Assembly (NCBI GenBank): GCA_964410105.1 | Contig: CAYPFY010000002.1 | Span: 1 to 64,000 of the forward strand | Direction: 5' to 3' | From: CAYPFY01 sp964410105 | Lineage (GTDB): Bacteria; Bacteroidota; Ignavibacteria; UBA10030; SZUA-254 | Length of the DNA stretch: 64,000 nucleotides | Part shown: piece after piece, positions 8,802 through 18,772 of the stretch | Numbering within the stretch: the first letter of the stretch is position 1 | Layout: each line of letters begins with the position of its first letter | The notes under the pieces: generated by a model | Database searches by the model: none | What the model was told of the DNA's origin: nothing | What the model saw: the letters and a program-made list of their open reading frames with translations, nothing else | Program-made: the position numbers and the translations under genes

Positions 8802-10369
8802 TTTATCACCATGAGAGCCCTGGTCTGTGTGAAAGGACCTGCCTGTAGCCGATAATAGTAAATTCCGCTCGAAAAGCCCGTGCAGTCCCATGTCACCTCA
8901 TGTTCACCAGGTTCCTGTTCGATATCGACCAGGTTCCGCAACTTTCTCCCCAGGAAATCAAAAAGAGTAAGCTTTACATTGGATCGGCGTGCTAGCGAAT
9001 ACCTAATCGTCGTGGTAGGATTAAAAGGATTAGGGTAATTCTGGAGTAGGGTGTATTGCATAGGCACGCTTTGTGTTTGAGGCACATCCGTCACAATTCC
9101 CAGTTTCCCGAAGTGACCTGAGTGCTGGACCCTGATGCACCCCGAAACAGTCCAAAAAGCTGTCATCACTCCGCCACGATTATCGCCTCCGTAGACTTTA
9201 AAGTAGGCGTTCCCCGGATCCTCCAGCAGGTGGAAATATGAACCCCAGAGTGGCACACCATTGCCATCCCACCTTTGAGTCTGGAGGCTATCATTTACCC
9301 CGATTATTCCGTCTCCTCCATCCGAGAAGACGTATCGTGAGATTCCACCGATGCCATTGAGCGCAAGTTGCCGGTAATTGCCAACGCTGTCGAACTTGAA
9401 TAGTGTGTCGCCGCACAGGTACACAAAGTAAGTTCCTCCGTCGTTGGTCGGGATAAGAAGCTCAGTGCGAACATTTGCTCCGCCGATGCATCCATCAGGG
9501 AGCGTAAGAGGGCGATTCCAAAGCGTGTCTCCATTGATTCCGATCTTCAGCATAGAGATAGATCCCGTAATGTTCAGACGGAATAGGATGCTATCTTTCC
9601 ACGATACGTTGAGTCCATCGTTAGCCCAATACGGACGTTGAATTGACGGGTCATCTACCCCCAGAATGAGGGTCATGTAAGCTCCATAACGCATGATCGT
9701 CCAGTAGGCGAAATTCCCGAATCTGACCGCTCCAAAGCGAATGAATGCATCGGGTGTGGTGCCCGAATCTATATCGACCTCCCACACTCGCTTCCCCTGA
9801 CCGTCATATCTGGTTGCCCAGAGGCGAGTCGTATTGGTTGCTCCAGCATGGTAAAAATCCGAATCAATCACAAGAAAAACTATTCCTCCAGAGCCGTCAG
9901 AGACCTCATCACCTGCTTTCCTCCCGGTATAGGCCGGCGCGACCTGAACCCCCCCTGCCTGAAGGAGAATGCGTCCGGATGAGTCGACGTGTTGCATATA
10001 AATGGCGTCATTAAAAAAGCCATATTGATCCTGCATTGCCCCCCGATGGTCTGCCCAGGTAAGAATTAATCCACCCTCCCCGTCATTCACGAGACCAGAT
10101 CCGCCGGAATTCATGGTGGTATCATTGTGATGTGCCAAGACGTAATTGGGCCAGATTCGATTACCCGCGCCGTCTAACTTCATGAGGAAAATATAGTTTT
10201 CAAGCGTGCCGGAAACGATCGAACTGCCATCATCGAATGTCAAGAGGCCGGGCTCGAATCCAGGGATGAGGCAGAGGGCACTATCGGCATGGGCTGATGT
10301 TGCCCATTGAGCCTGCGTCAAAGTGGAGATGGAGAGTGCCGGCACGATGAGCAGGATAGGTTTGAGCAC
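8798..10369 (-). CDS. Secreted T9SS cargo protein, unknown function
   Basis: The protein is about 523 aa. A signal peptide (MLKPILLIVPALSISTLTQA, from a GTG at 10369) is followed by repeated beta-strand units with Trp and 'DG.GG' loops (VNDGEGGLILTWADHRG, VSDGSGGIVFLVID, FSDGGDGIIGVND), suggestive of a beta-propeller. The C-terminal 85 residues are a T9SS sorting domain: LLQNYPNPFNPTTTIRYSL near residue 443, then GRKLRNLVD and SSGIYYYRLQAG. A TTG at 10411 would extend the protein by 14 residues that do not improve the signal peptide. It is probably surface-bound or released. Base composition looks more AT-rich than that of the glycosidase genes. Confidence 0.8.
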   Translation of the reverse strand: MLKPILLIVPALSISTLTQAQWATSAHADSALCLIPGFEPGLLTFDDGSSIVSGTLENYIFLMKLDGAGNRIWPNYVLAHHNDTTMNSGGSGLVNDGEGGLILTWADHRGAMQDQYGFFNDAIYMQHVDSSGRILLQAGGVQVAPAYTGRKAGDEVSDGSGGIVFLVIDSDFYHAGATNTTRLWATRYDGQGKRVWEVDIDSGTTPDAFIRFGAVRFGNFAYWTIMRYGAYMTLILGVDDPSIQRPYWANDGLNVSWKDSILFRLNITGSISMLKIGINGDTLWNRPLTLPDGCIGGANVRTELLIPTNDGGTYFVYLCGDTLFKFDSVGNYRQLALNGIGGISRYVFSDGGDGIIGVNDSLQTQRWDGNGVPLWGSYFHLLEDPGNAYFKVYGGDNRGGVMTAFWTVSGCIRVQHSGHFGKLGIVTDVPQTQSVPMQYTLLQNYPNPFNPTTTIRYSLARRSNVKLTLFDFLGRKLRNLVDIEQEPGEHEVTWDCTGFSSGIYYYRLQAGPFTQTRALMVIK

Positions 10370-11236
10370 TAATTGGACCCAATCGACATTAGACGGGCCA
10401 TCATAGGGCAAGGATTCTGTCGCAACTGGTCAAAAGTGGAACGATGATACCAGACGCGAAATTGTGGCTGAAAGCGCATTCGAATGGGTACCTAAACATT
10501 CAGATTCGCATGGAAGGACGCTCTGAGCAAACTCAAAGAGGAGCACTCACGCATTCCCCCACTAGGGAGCACAATTCAGACGGTCAGGTTCGACAGGAGG
10601 TTGTGATTTCCGGCACTAGAATCACACATAGGTTTCAAACGCTACGGAGAGGAAATTCTCTGTTCATTCGGCCGATATCATAACGTGATTCGAGAAGCTG
10701 ATCCCATTCAAGAGATTGGAGCAACGAATGAAGCGTTTAGATTCCCCCCTGTTGATACAAGGAAGGTAAGTCATGTAACTCAGAAAAGCAACGTAACCAA
10801 CCTTTCCATGGCAGGGATATCCGGGAATCTGGGTGAGTAACTACTTTTTTTGAATGTTGAATGACTGCCTCCGAGCAGCGTCTAGGATTTGCCGGTCGCT
10901 CCAGCGGTACATTGGAGGCAGTTTGTCGGCACTCTATATGTTGCTCACTTTTCCTTAGTCTTCTGATCTTTGAAGCCTTCAGGAATGACTCAACCCGTAA
11001 CGAGGAGTTTTCACCTCCAAGGCTGGGCAGAACAGGCTCCGAAGAAATTTTTAAGGAAGAGCCATTTGACTGGCGAAGGCCCTGCAAGCGACTAAAGTAC
11101 GCATCCCTCAAAGTCAACGGCCTAACCGCAAGTGGTCACCCCCGATTAAACCCTACATCCCACATACGCGCAACCTGATCCACGCGTTTACGTATGTTGA
11201 CTTAGGCAAATCTTCTAACTCCTCTGGTGATTGACA
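10370..11236. other. Intergenic, about 870 bp, no supported gene
   Basis: This stretch lies between the divergent T9SS-protein and hydrolase genes. Small ORFs occur on both strands (for instance 10737-11117 minus and 10861-11178 plus), but they lie opposite each other, lack ribosome-binding sites and resemble no family. A nested inverted repeat sits near the right end: AAGTCAAC (11111-11118) / GTTGACTT (11196-11203) enclosing ACATACG (11162-11168) / CGTATGT (11191-11197), just upstream of the hydrolase. Composition is more AT-rich than the window average. Confidence 0.5.
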
Positions 11237-12217
11237 ATGCATACTACGACTCGAACAATGCTGTGGGGGTTTAGCGCCCTTCTTCTCATCGCAATCACTT
11301 GCTACGGTCAGGAAATCACCCCCGTGAAAGACTACTGGTACATGACAACAAGCGACAGCAGCGCCAAGCTCTATGTCGTAGAATTCGGTAAAGGCGACAC
11401 TGTGGTTGTCTTGCATGGTGGGTGGGGTGGAGAGCATAGTTACCTCTTCGATCCTCTTCAAGGATTGGACGCTGAGTATCATTTCGTTCTGTACGACCAG
11501 CGAGGTTCACTCCGCTCTCCTTGCTCCGATAGCAGCAAGATCTCGGTAGCGAAACATGTTGAAGACTTAGAGAAACTTCGGAAGGAGTTTCACCTCCAGA
11601 GAATGACACTTCTGGCTCATTCAATGGGAACGTTCCTGGCCATGTCTTACCTCGAGATGTATCCAGCAAACGTGAAGGGTCTTGTCCTGCTCGGACCGAT
11701 ACCGCCAAAAATACCTAATGACAGTGCCGACAATCTGGAGTCTTATGCCACCAAGTCCGGTCACGCTGCCGAGGCCCTTGTGTTGCAGAGGTCAGAGGTC
11801 GCTGACGAATATCGAAAGTACGGACTCGAGCGACGTAATCTAAGTGAAAAAGAGGAATCGTACAGATGGAGGATAAAATTCGCCTCTGCCAATATCTTTC
11901 ATGTGGATCGATGGCGGCAGATGAGAGAAGGGGGAAGGGGGGTCTTCTACAGCGGCAAAGCGGCTGAAGCAACGATAAGTTCGATGCCTGAACACTGGGA
12001 TTTCACAAACGCACTTATGGCACATCCTTATCCGATAACTGTTATTGTAGGCGACCATGATTATGCCGACCTAAATTCTGGACTCAATAGAAGGATAATG
12101 GCAGCGCTTCCAAACGTCGAGGTGCTTACGATAAAAGATGCGGGTCACTGTGCCTGGATCGACGATCCTCAGCTGTTCAGAGGTTTCTTAGACAAAGCTC
12201 TAAGAAAGTACCGGTAG
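11237..12217 (+). CDS. Secreted alpha/beta hydrolase (proline iminopeptidase-like)
   Basis: The 326-aa protein has an N-terminal signal or anchor (hydrophobic about residues 7-22, ending CYGQ). The alpha/beta-hydrolase landmarks are the oxyanion loop HGGWGG (about 60-65), YDQRGSLRS (about 86-94), the nucleophile elbow AHSMGT with Ser about 129, an acid in VGDHDYADL and the histidine in DAGHCAWID. The spacing matches peptidase-S33/proline-iminopeptidase relatives; substrate is unknown. The first elbow glycine is Ala (A-H-S-M-G). ATG 11237 is preferred to a TTG 6 bp earlier. It is the only plus-strand gene between 6.2 and 17.2 kb and is AT-richer than its neighbours, so it may have been acquired. 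Confidence 0.82.
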   Translation: MHTTTRTMLWGFSALLLIAITCYGQEITPVKDYWYMTTSDSSAKLYVVEFGKGDTVVVLHGGWGGEHSYLFDPLQGLDAEYHFVLYDQRGSLRSPCSDSSKISVAKHVEDLEKLRKEFHLQRMTLLAHSMGTFLAMSYLEMYPANVKGLVLLGPIPPKIPNDSADNLESYATKSGHAAEALVLQRSEVADEYRKYGLERRNLSEKEESYRWRIKFASANIFHVDRWRQMREGGRGVFYSGKAAEATISSMPEHWDFTNALMAHPYPITVIVGDHDYADLNSGLNRRIMAALPNVEVLTIKDAGHCAWIDDPQLFRGFLDKALRKYR

Positions 12218-12352
12218 TCCACCGCAACCGTCTGGGAGAGCAACTCTTGAAATGAATAATCGAAACAAACGCAGGAAAAGCCTCCGATATCGCTCACTAA
12301 GAGAAACTGCGGCTATCTGAGAAAATTAACGGAGCTTAGGTATCAAATGTCC

Positions 12353-15300
12353 TTATCTCACATAAAGCATCTTGCGGACCTGGGCGAACGGAGGCGATTG
12401 CCCATCCAGGGCTGATGCGTCGATCCGATAAAAATAAACTCCGCTTGAGGTGGCGGGGACCCACGTAACCTCGTGATATCCGGCATCGAGCGTTCCATCG
12501 ACGAGAGCAGCGACCTCCTGACCGAGAATTGTGAAAACAGAGAGGCGAACCCGGCTCATCACGGGGAGAGCGAAGCGGATATTTGTGGCCGGATTAAAGG
12601 GATTGGGGGCGTTTTGAAATAACGAGTACGAATGAGGCAGGGACGACGTTTCATAACCGAGGGCAAGGTCAAGATTGTTGAGCGAAATCCTCCCCGAGCT
12701 TGAAAGCTCAGTACTCTTCTCTGAGGTTCTCATGTAATACCGATAGCCCGGCTGCCGGATGTCCCACGACACTGTCAGCGGAAGTTTTGAACTCTGCAGT
12801 TTAACATCGGAAACCGACCCCTCCTGGCGGGGAACCATCACAAAACTCCCGTCGGCGAATCGGGCATCGAAGCAATCCGGGGGAGGTGCGGGGGGCAAGG
12901 CGAATTCGCCCGAAAACTGCGAGAACCCAAAATAGAGGGTAGCGGAATTCCCGTCGGGATCCGAGATTGTGAGCCGGTTAAATCCTGAGAGATCGGGCGG
13001 TGACGTCCCGGAACGAAGAGCGGATGAGGGAGCGGGGAGAATGACAGATCCCGCCTGATGCGATTTCACCCAATAACCTCTCGTCGGAAGGATCGACGTT
13101 GCAATCTTATAGCTCCCGGAAAACTCAAACAGATTTGAAGCCATAATCCCCGGAGGATCTGAGGACACAGTGGAGGCGGGAATCGAATCAAAGACCGAGC
13201 CTATCAGATTCCAGCCCGCCAGAACGTGGATCGTATCAGAGTGCATAGGCAGTCCGGTCAGCCAAGCGGTAGAATTTTGTGGAAACTTCAGCCAGTAGCC
13301 TATGCCGTGTCGCAGAGAATCCTTGATTTGATAGGCTGTTTCGAAGGCAAAGGCCGTGGAGGAAGCGTAGGGAAAGAGAGTTGTCTTCCGCGGGTCGCCC
13401 ACCACCAGCGGAACTGAAACAAGATTCCACCGGCCGGACACCGGATAACCCTTCGTGTTTGAAGAATAAAACCCGAAATTCCCTGAAAAATTCGGATTCA
13501 GGGCATCGAGCGTAAAACCATAAGACGACGGGGGCATCGTCTGGGTCCAGCTCGTCAGAGAATCGGCTGAGAGAGTATAGGAGCCGTTGGAGAGCCCTGA
13601 AAAAAGGAACGCCCCGTTCGTTCCGGACGACGTCGAATCGATCCGATCGCCTCCCAGCCTCACCTTTCGCCCCGGAAGAACCGGCTCACCCGTATCGAGG
13701 GAACCGTTATTGTTAAGATCATCGAAAACTATGCCCGACACATTGCCGCTGGGCGGAAGAGGAATATCGTTCGCCAGAACCGATCCATAATCCCCGCTTG
13801 CCCAGACGGTTGAAGAACCGGAGCGCGCTATCCCGAAGAGGGAGTGAAGCGTACGGGTATATTGCGCCTGCCAGGTCTGGCCTCCGTCGGAGGTATAGAG
13901 CACCACCCCGTTATCGCCGGCGGCGACAGCATCAAGTGCCGTTCGTGCGACGACGGAGTAAATAATATCTGTCACCCCGGTCGTCTGGCGGGTCCACGAA
14001 GCGCCCCCGTTGGTCGTACGGAGAATCGTGCCGGTATCCCCCACCGCCCAGCCGTTCATTCCGTCCGAGAAAGAGCACCAGTACAGAGCATTCGCAACCC
14101 CGCTTGACTGGGGCTGCCAGGATGAGCCGGCATTCGACGTATGGACGATCATCCCCTGCTCACCCACGACCCATCCCGACAGGGAGGTTGGGAAAGACAA
14201 ACCGTAGGCGATATGCGGCAGGCTTGGATTCTGGACGGTCCAGGAACCGCCGCCATCGGAGGAATGCAGAATCAGGCCGCCAAAAGTTCCGAAATCGCCG
14301 GCGGCGATCCATCCTTCCGACGCGCTTGCAAAAGTTATCCCGAGAAGCGCCGCAGAGGTCGGGCTGGACTGGCTCGACCAGGACGCGCCGTCGACCGTCC
14401 TGAAAATTGAGCCGTGATCACCGACGGCCCATCCGTGGCTCGCATCAGCAAACTTCACACCGTAGCAGGAAACGGTAGAATCGGGCGAAGCCTGTTTCGT
14501 CCATGAAAGGCCGGCGTCCGTCGTCCGCATAATAAGACCAGTCTGGCCGACGGCGACGGCGACCAAGCTTGAGGGCGCATCGATCCAATTGGCGCTCAGC
14601 CGGGGGCCGGCATCGAGACCGGACCATGCGACGCCGCTATTGGTGGAAAGAAAAATTGTCCCCAGTTCGCCCGAAGTCCAGAGCTTTCCGGAGAACTTCG
14701 AGAGCCCGTTGATATCAAAACCGCCCGCGATAGAGCCCACGGACCAGGAAAGCCCTCCGTTCAGGGTTTTCAGCAAAACCCCGGCGTCGCCGGCTATCCA
14801 GCCAACGACAGAGTTCTGCATCACCACCTGATTGAGATTCGTCAAGACCCCGGAGCTGACGGGGGACCAGGAGGTTCCGCCGTTATCGGTCCGGAGAATC
14901 GTCCCGCCCGTCCCGGCGATGAACCCGAGAGTGGAGGAGACAAAGTTGATACTGAGATACGAGGCGGAACCAAACCCGATGACTGATTTGGACCACGTCG
15001 TGCCGCCGTCGGTCGTCATGAAAACCGACTTATTACTTCCGACGGCCCAGCCGTTATTCAGATCGATGAAAATTATTTCATTAATACTGACTGCCGGTCC
15101 GGCCAAATGCTGGGATGACCAGACCAGGCCGCCGTTTGTCGTATGGATGATCGTCTCGTTATCGCCTGCGGCCCAGCCGTTCTGGGCATCCACAAAAAAC
15201 ACCGAGTTGAGGCCGGCGCTCGTGCCGCTCGATTGATCGATCCAGTCATCTCCTCCGTTCGTCGTATGGAGAACCGAGCCGTTATCTCCGGCTGCCCATC

Positions 15301-15553
15301 CCACTGAGCTCGTCACCATGGAGAGGCCGAGAATATTATCTGTACTCCCGAACTCCTGTTCATCCCACGAACGGCCGCCGTCGGACGTATGAATGATCGT
15401 CCCGTATTCGCCGACCGCCCATCCCTGGGCTGTATCGACAAACTGCATGCTGAGAAGAGTATTCCCCTGCGGAGAGGGAGACTTCCAGGTCCACTGAGCA
15501 AAACTCAGCGTAGCGGAAAGGGCGACAAGCAGCAATACTTTCAGAATGCGCAT
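12353..15553 (-). CDS. Secreted YCF48/BNR-repeat protein with T9SS domain
   Basis: The 1066-aa protein starts MRILKVLLLVALSATLSFAQ (signal peptide; ATG at 15553, only 4 bp after the stop of the barrel gene, so a longer frame to 15796 is rejected). Residues about 25-590 carry a dozen or more repeats of the type 'GWAVGD.G.I..TTDGG.SW', the YCF48/photosystem II assembly factor-like propeller blades. An SdrD-B-like domain follows at about 600 (SGIVFDDLNNNGSLDTGEP). A region about 690-960 has paired strands, and the C-terminus is a T9SS domain (FQNAPNPFNPATNIRF near 984). Such proteins are exported and often large; ligand or partner is unknown. Confidence 0.87.
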   Translation of the reverse strand: MRILKVLLLVALSATLSFAQWTWKSPSPQGNTLLSMQFVDTAQGWAVGEYGTIIHTSDGGRSWDEQEFGSTDNILGLSMVTSSVGWAAGDNGSVLHTTNGGDDWIDQSSGTSAGLNSVFFVDAQNGWAAGDNETIIHTTNGGLVWSSQHLAGPAVSINEIIFIDLNNGWAVGSNKSVFMTTDGGTTWSKSVIGFGSASYLSINFVSSTLGFIAGTGGTILRTDNGGTSWSPVSSGVLTNLNQVVMQNSVVGWIAGDAGVLLKTLNGGLSWSVGSIAGGFDINGLSKFSGKLWTSGELGTIFLSTNSGVAWSGLDAGPRLSANWIDAPSSLVAVAVGQTGLIMRTTDAGLSWTKQASPDSTVSCYGVKFADASHGWAVGDHGSIFRTVDGASWSSQSSPTSAALLGITFASASEGWIAAGDFGTFGGLILHSSDGGGSWTVQNPSLPHIAYGLSFPTSLSGWVVGEQGMIVHTSNAGSSWQPQSSGVANALYWCSFSDGMNGWAVGDTGTILRTTNGGASWTRQTTGVTDIIYSVVARTALDAVAAGDNGVVLYTSDGGQTWQAQYTRTLHSLFGIARSGSSTVWASGDYGSVLANDIPLPPSGNVSGIVFDDLNNNGSLDTGEPVLPGRKVRLGGDRIDSTSSGTNGAFLFSGLSNGSYTLSADSLTSWTQTMPPSSYGFTLDALNPNFSGNFGFYSSNTKGYPVSGRWNLVSVPLVVGDPRKTTLFPYASSTAFAFETAYQIKDSLRHGIGYWLKFPQNSTAWLTGLPMHSDTIHVLAGWNLIGSVFDSIPASTVSSDPPGIMASNLFEFSGSYKIATSILPTRGYWVKSHQAGSVILPAPSSALRSGTSPPDLSGFNRLTISDPDGNSATLYFGFSQFSGEFALPPAPPPDCFDARFADGSFVMVPRQEGSVSDVKLQSSKLPLTVSWDIRQPGYRYYMRTSEKSTELSSSGRISLNNLDLALGYETSSLPHSYSLFQNAPNPFNPATNIRFALPVMSRVRLSVFTILGQEVAALVDGTLDAGYHEVTWVPATSSGVYFYRIDASALDGQSPPFAQVRKMLYVR

Positions 15554-15557
15554 AGAA

Positions 15558-16829
15558 TTAAAATTCAACTCCGACAGCAAGCATAAACGTATTTTTTCTG
15601 AAATCATAATAGGGAGCGTTCGACTCATTCCGGAAATAATGCAACTCCGCCCGCGCCTCGAGAGTTCTGGCCGCGCCCAGTGCGAACGGGCGGGACAGAA
15701 CCGCAGCCCCTTCCCAGCGGTCATCCAGGCGGTGATCGGCGATAAGCAGCGTATCGGAAAGATCGAAAGCAGGCGTCGAATATTTTTTCGATGCATACTG
15801 GCCCCTCAGCGTCAGCGTCAATGCAAACGGAAAAGTCTGGTCGATCTGCAGAAAAATCTCATTCGCTGAAAAAGCGTAGTGATCGTCAAAAACCTCTCCC
15901 CGGGCGACGGCGTTCCCCGCAAAAAAATCATCCTCCCCTGTATTCCCCACCTGGCCCCTCAGAGTTCTGGCTGTCGTCGAAGGATTTGCATAGCGCGTAA
16001 ACTGAGCGATGAAAACCGTTCCGGGGGGAAAGGCCTGTTTGATCTGAAGACTCGCATGAGGCTGGGCAACGTGGCCGATACTCATCGTGTCGCTGACAGT
16101 ATACAAGCCACCGGAAGCGCCCCCTTTGCCGACCCCTGTCGAGGCCGACCCCCTCATGAACGAATGCACGGTCGTAAAGGGATAATGCTTGATCCCGTAG
16201 GAGAACCCCGCGGTGAACGAACCCCTCGGCGCGGTGGAGCCCGTAATCCCGAGAGAGAGCAGATGTTCCACATTCGTGAGGCCCGGCAGATTGGGATAGG
16301 AGCGATAGGTGAGGGAATACGAAGGCCAGGAAACAAGCAGGCTTCCCAGAGGCTGCCGGAATTGAAGAGACCCCTGGATCCTGGAATTGTCATACTGCTC
16401 GAATTCAATCTTATCAAACTGTGATGCCCCGAGCAGCGTGAGGCTCAGAAAGCGATCGAGGCTATCGGCATGAGAGATCCCTGATGGCGCTCCGGCGGGA
16501 TTCCCGGAAGAATCGGGAGGATCGTCCTCACCGCCGTAAAACTGATACGACGTACCGACCGTAAGGGCATGGAGGTGATAATTGCGCGCCGAAAGATCAT
16601 TGAACCGGAAAAAAGCCCCGACATAGGATGCGGAAAAAGTAAATTGATTTGCGTCCCAGTCGTGTGATGCATTCAGCTGCAGCTGAGTAATCTGGTCGGG
16701 CGTAGCGGAGTAAATATCAAAAATATTCTGGTCATGGATCGTGGCTGTTTCCAGCTCAATATCCTGGGCAAGAGCGGCAAACGAAAACGAAACCCAGCAG
16801 ATCAGCGCAAACGTATGTCGAGCGATCAT
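15558..16829 (-). CDS. Outer-membrane beta-barrel protein, unknown function
   Basis: The 423-aa protein starts MIARHTFALICWVSFSFAAL with a signal peptide ending ALAQ. An upstream extension to 16937 has no signal and is rejected. The mature part is made of alternating amphipathic strands (QLQLNASHDWDANQFTFSAS, SLTLRGQYASKKY) and ends NTFMLAVGVEF, with a terminal Phe as expected of outer-membrane barrels. The YCF48-repeat T9SS gene follows 4 bp later in the same operon, which suggests the two act together at the surface. It may correspond to an unclassified porin-like or PorV-like protein; no specific match is claimed. Confidence 0.75.
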   Translation of the reverse strand: MIARHTFALICWVSFSFAALAQDIELETATIHDQNIFDIYSATPDQITQLQLNASHDWDANQFTFSASYVGAFFRFNDLSARNYHLHALTVGTSYQFYGGEDDPPDSSGNPAGAPSGISHADSLDRFLSLTLLGASQFDKIEFEQYDNSRIQGSLQFRQPLGSLLVSWPSYSLTYRSYPNLPGLTNVEHLLSLGITGSTAPRGSFTAGFSYGIKHYPFTTVHSFMRGSASTGVGKGGASGGLYTVSDTMSIGHVAQPHASLQIKQAFPPGTVFIAQFTRYANPSTTARTLRGQVGNTGEDDFFAGNAVARGEVFDDHYAFSANEIFLQIDQTFPFALTLTLRGQYASKKYSTPAFDLSDTLLIADHRLDDRWEGAAVLSRPFALGAARTLEARAELHYFRNESNAPYYDFRKNTFMLAVGVEF

Positions 16830-17196
16830 AGTCAGAAAGCGTGAAAAACGGGGAGGAACTCCGCAGCCGCCATTACACAAAACGTGTCGTTTCAATAAAT
16901 TGAGATTTTGGGGAAGAATCAAGTTAAAAATTAACATGCCGGACCCCGAATTAACTCAAATTCCGGCAATGATATAGTGCGGCGCATCACCACGGGTAAT
17001 CATTGAAGAGCAGCGTAAAGCGAAGAGTCACAGGGATGACGTTCAGCCATCGGAGGACAACACGAAAAACCATCAAAATCAAAAGCGCAAACATGCTACG
17101 GCGCCATCCATTCTGAGTTCCAAATAATCCTCCGCCGGTCCCGCAACCGAATTAGTCACACGGGGAAAAACCGGACGGGCCGCAGGCTTGAACGCG
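16830..17196. other. Intergenic divergent region, 367 bp
   Basis: It separates the barrel gene (minus) from the methyltransferase cluster (plus) and presumably holds both promoters. Two weak facing half-sites, CCGGT (17135-17139) and ACCGG (17170-17174), are present. No RNA gene or convincing ORF was seen. Confidence 0.4.
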
Positions 17197-18054
17197 ATGT
17201 GTGATACTCTTATATTTCGTCGTTTGATGAAAAAGGACAGAATACTTAGACTCCTGGTCCCTTCGGTGCCCGTCCTTGCGAGGACCCCCCTGGCCCCGAT
17301 CCTTGACATGGTGGACGGCTACATAAGGCGGGGGCATGAAGAATGGCGTGAATTACCCCCGGCTTCATTGAGAATGAAAATCGGCGTAGGAAACCGGATC
17401 ATACGAAACCACGAGCAATTCATCGAATCCGGAAAAATGATTGTGACCGAACTGAGCGGGCGGGGATTTCTAGCGAAAAATTCATCGGTCCTCGAGCTCG
17501 GCTGCGGATGCGGGCGCAATGCCATTGCCCTGTCCCGGTTTCTCGGTGGCGCGGGGAGTTATGCGGGGCAGGACGTTGACCGGGAAATGATCGAATGGTG
17601 TCAGAACAACCTTCAAAATGAGAGAATAAAATTCTACCACGCGGATCTCTACAGCAAAGTCTACAATCCGGACGGCAAACCGGTGGAAGAATACACCTTC
17701 CCTGCGGGCGATGGCAGCGTTTCGCTCATCATTTCGGTATCCCTCTACAGCCATCTCCTGAGCAAGGATTTTGCCCATTACATTAAAGAATCGGGCAGAG
17801 TACTCTTTACCGGCGGCCACCTGCACATGACCCTCTTCCTCCTTGACTTCGTCAGACCGAGGCTGGGAGACCGCTGGACTTTTTCGCACAAACTGGATGA
17901 CTGTTATGTCGACAGCCTCCGGTATCCCGAAGCCGCCGTTGCTTATGAGCTCAAAACCGTCGAGAAGTTTCTGGGAGAAAGCAGCCTTTCGATCGTTGAT
18001 ATTTATAATAAAGACAACCACCAACAGACAGTCATAGCGCGGAAAAGAGCATGA
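17197..18054 (+). CDS. Class I SAM-dependent methyltransferase
   Basis: The protein of about 285 aa has motif I in SVLELGCGCGRNAIAL (about 103-118 from this start), then an acidic AdoMet loop (YAGQDVDREMI) and a motif-IV-like stretch (VSLIISVSLYSHLL) followed by GRVLFTGGHLHMTLFLLD. This is a small-molecule or protein methyltransferase of the Methyltransf_11/25 kind; the substrate is unknown. Possible starts are a TTG at 17188, ATG 17197 and ATG 17227. It is the first gene of a four-gene cluster and overlaps the racemase by 4 bp (ATGA), so the two are probably translated together. Confidence 0.78.
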   Translation: MCDTLIFRRLMKKDRILRLLVPSVPVLARTPLAPILDMVDGYIRRGHEEWRELPPASLRMKIGVGNRIIRNHEQFIESGKMIVTELSGRGFLAKNSSVLELGCGCGRNAIALSRFLGGAGSYAGQDVDREMIEWCQNNLQNERIKFYHADLYSKVYNPDGKPVEEYTFPAGDGSVSLIISVSLYSHLLSKDFAHYIKESGRVLFTGGHLHMTLFLLDFVRPRLGDRWTFSHKLDDCYVDSLRYPEAAVAYELKTVEKFLGESSLSIVDIYNKDNHQQTVIARKRA

Positions 18055-18752
18055 AAACCGTGGGATTAATCGGGGGGACCACATGGATATCGACCATCGA
18101 GTATTATAGAGCAATCAATCGCCTCACCAACGAGCGCCTGGGGGGTATAAACTCCGCCAAAATCCTTCTTTACTCATTAAACATGGGGGAAATCCTCACC
18201 CTGATAAACTCAGGTGAGTGGGAGACCATTGGAGACATGCTCTCAAAACATGCGCGGCAACTGGAGAATGTGGGGGCGGACTGCATCCTCCTCTGTGCGA
18301 ACACTCTTCACAAGCTTGCCGGCAGGGTGCAGGCGGGCATTGGCGTGCCGCTCATCCACCTGGCCGAGGCCACGGCGCGGGAAATTGTGAAGCAGAAAAT
18401 CACGCGGGTAGCGTTATTGGGAACGCGATTCACCATGGAGGAGCCTTTTTTCGCCGATACCCTTTCACAGCACGGCATTCAAACGAACATACCAGATCAA
18501 AACCAGCGCGAGTTCATCCACTCCTCGATACTCAACGAGCTCGGACGGGACATATTCCGAGATGAAACGAAGAAGAAATACATCGACATCATAAAACAGA
18601 TGCAGAGTGACGGAGCGGGAGGGATAATACTTGGCTGCACGGAGATCCCGCTCCTTGTCAAACAATCCGACTCCGGCTGTCCGTTGTTCGACACAACCCT
18701 CATACACGCACGGGCTGCTGTAAACTTTGCACTTGACGAACCTTTATCATAA
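18051..18752 (+). CDS. Aspartate/glutamate racemase family protein
   Basis: The 233-aa protein opens KTVGLIGGTTWIST and has the two catalytic cysteines of cofactor-independent amino-acid racemases: C82 in ILLCANTLHK and C196 in IILGCTEIPLL. The length and the 'GGxxW.ST..YY' start match the YgeA/aspartate racemase branch rather than MurI. It would interconvert L- and D- forms of Asp, Glu or a related amino acid in the cytoplasm. It overlaps the methyltransferase upstream by 4 bp and is 20 bp before the PanE-like gene. Confidence 0.87.
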   Translation: MKTVGLIGGTTWISTIEYYRAINRLTNERLGGINSAKILLYSLNMGEILTLINSGEWETIGDMLSKHARQLENVGADCILLCANTLHKLAGRVQAGIGVPLIHLAEATAREIVKQKITRVALLGTRFTMEEPFFADTLSQHGIQTNIPDQNQREFIHSSILNELGRDIFRDETKKKYIDIIKQMQSDGAGGIILGCTEIPLLVKQSDSGCPLFDTTLIHARAAVNFALDEPLS

Positions 18753-18772
18753 TAAGGATTGAGAGCGTAGCG

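Noticed and set aside
10737..11178. Opposed ORFs of 126 and 105 codons
   Set aside because: They overlap on opposite strands, lack ribosome-binding sites and resemble no family.
11111..11206. attC-like site (GCCTAAC ... TTAGGC)
   Set aside because: The right-hand core does not match GTTRRRY, the arms pair imperfectly, and no integrase or second site flanks the hydrolase.
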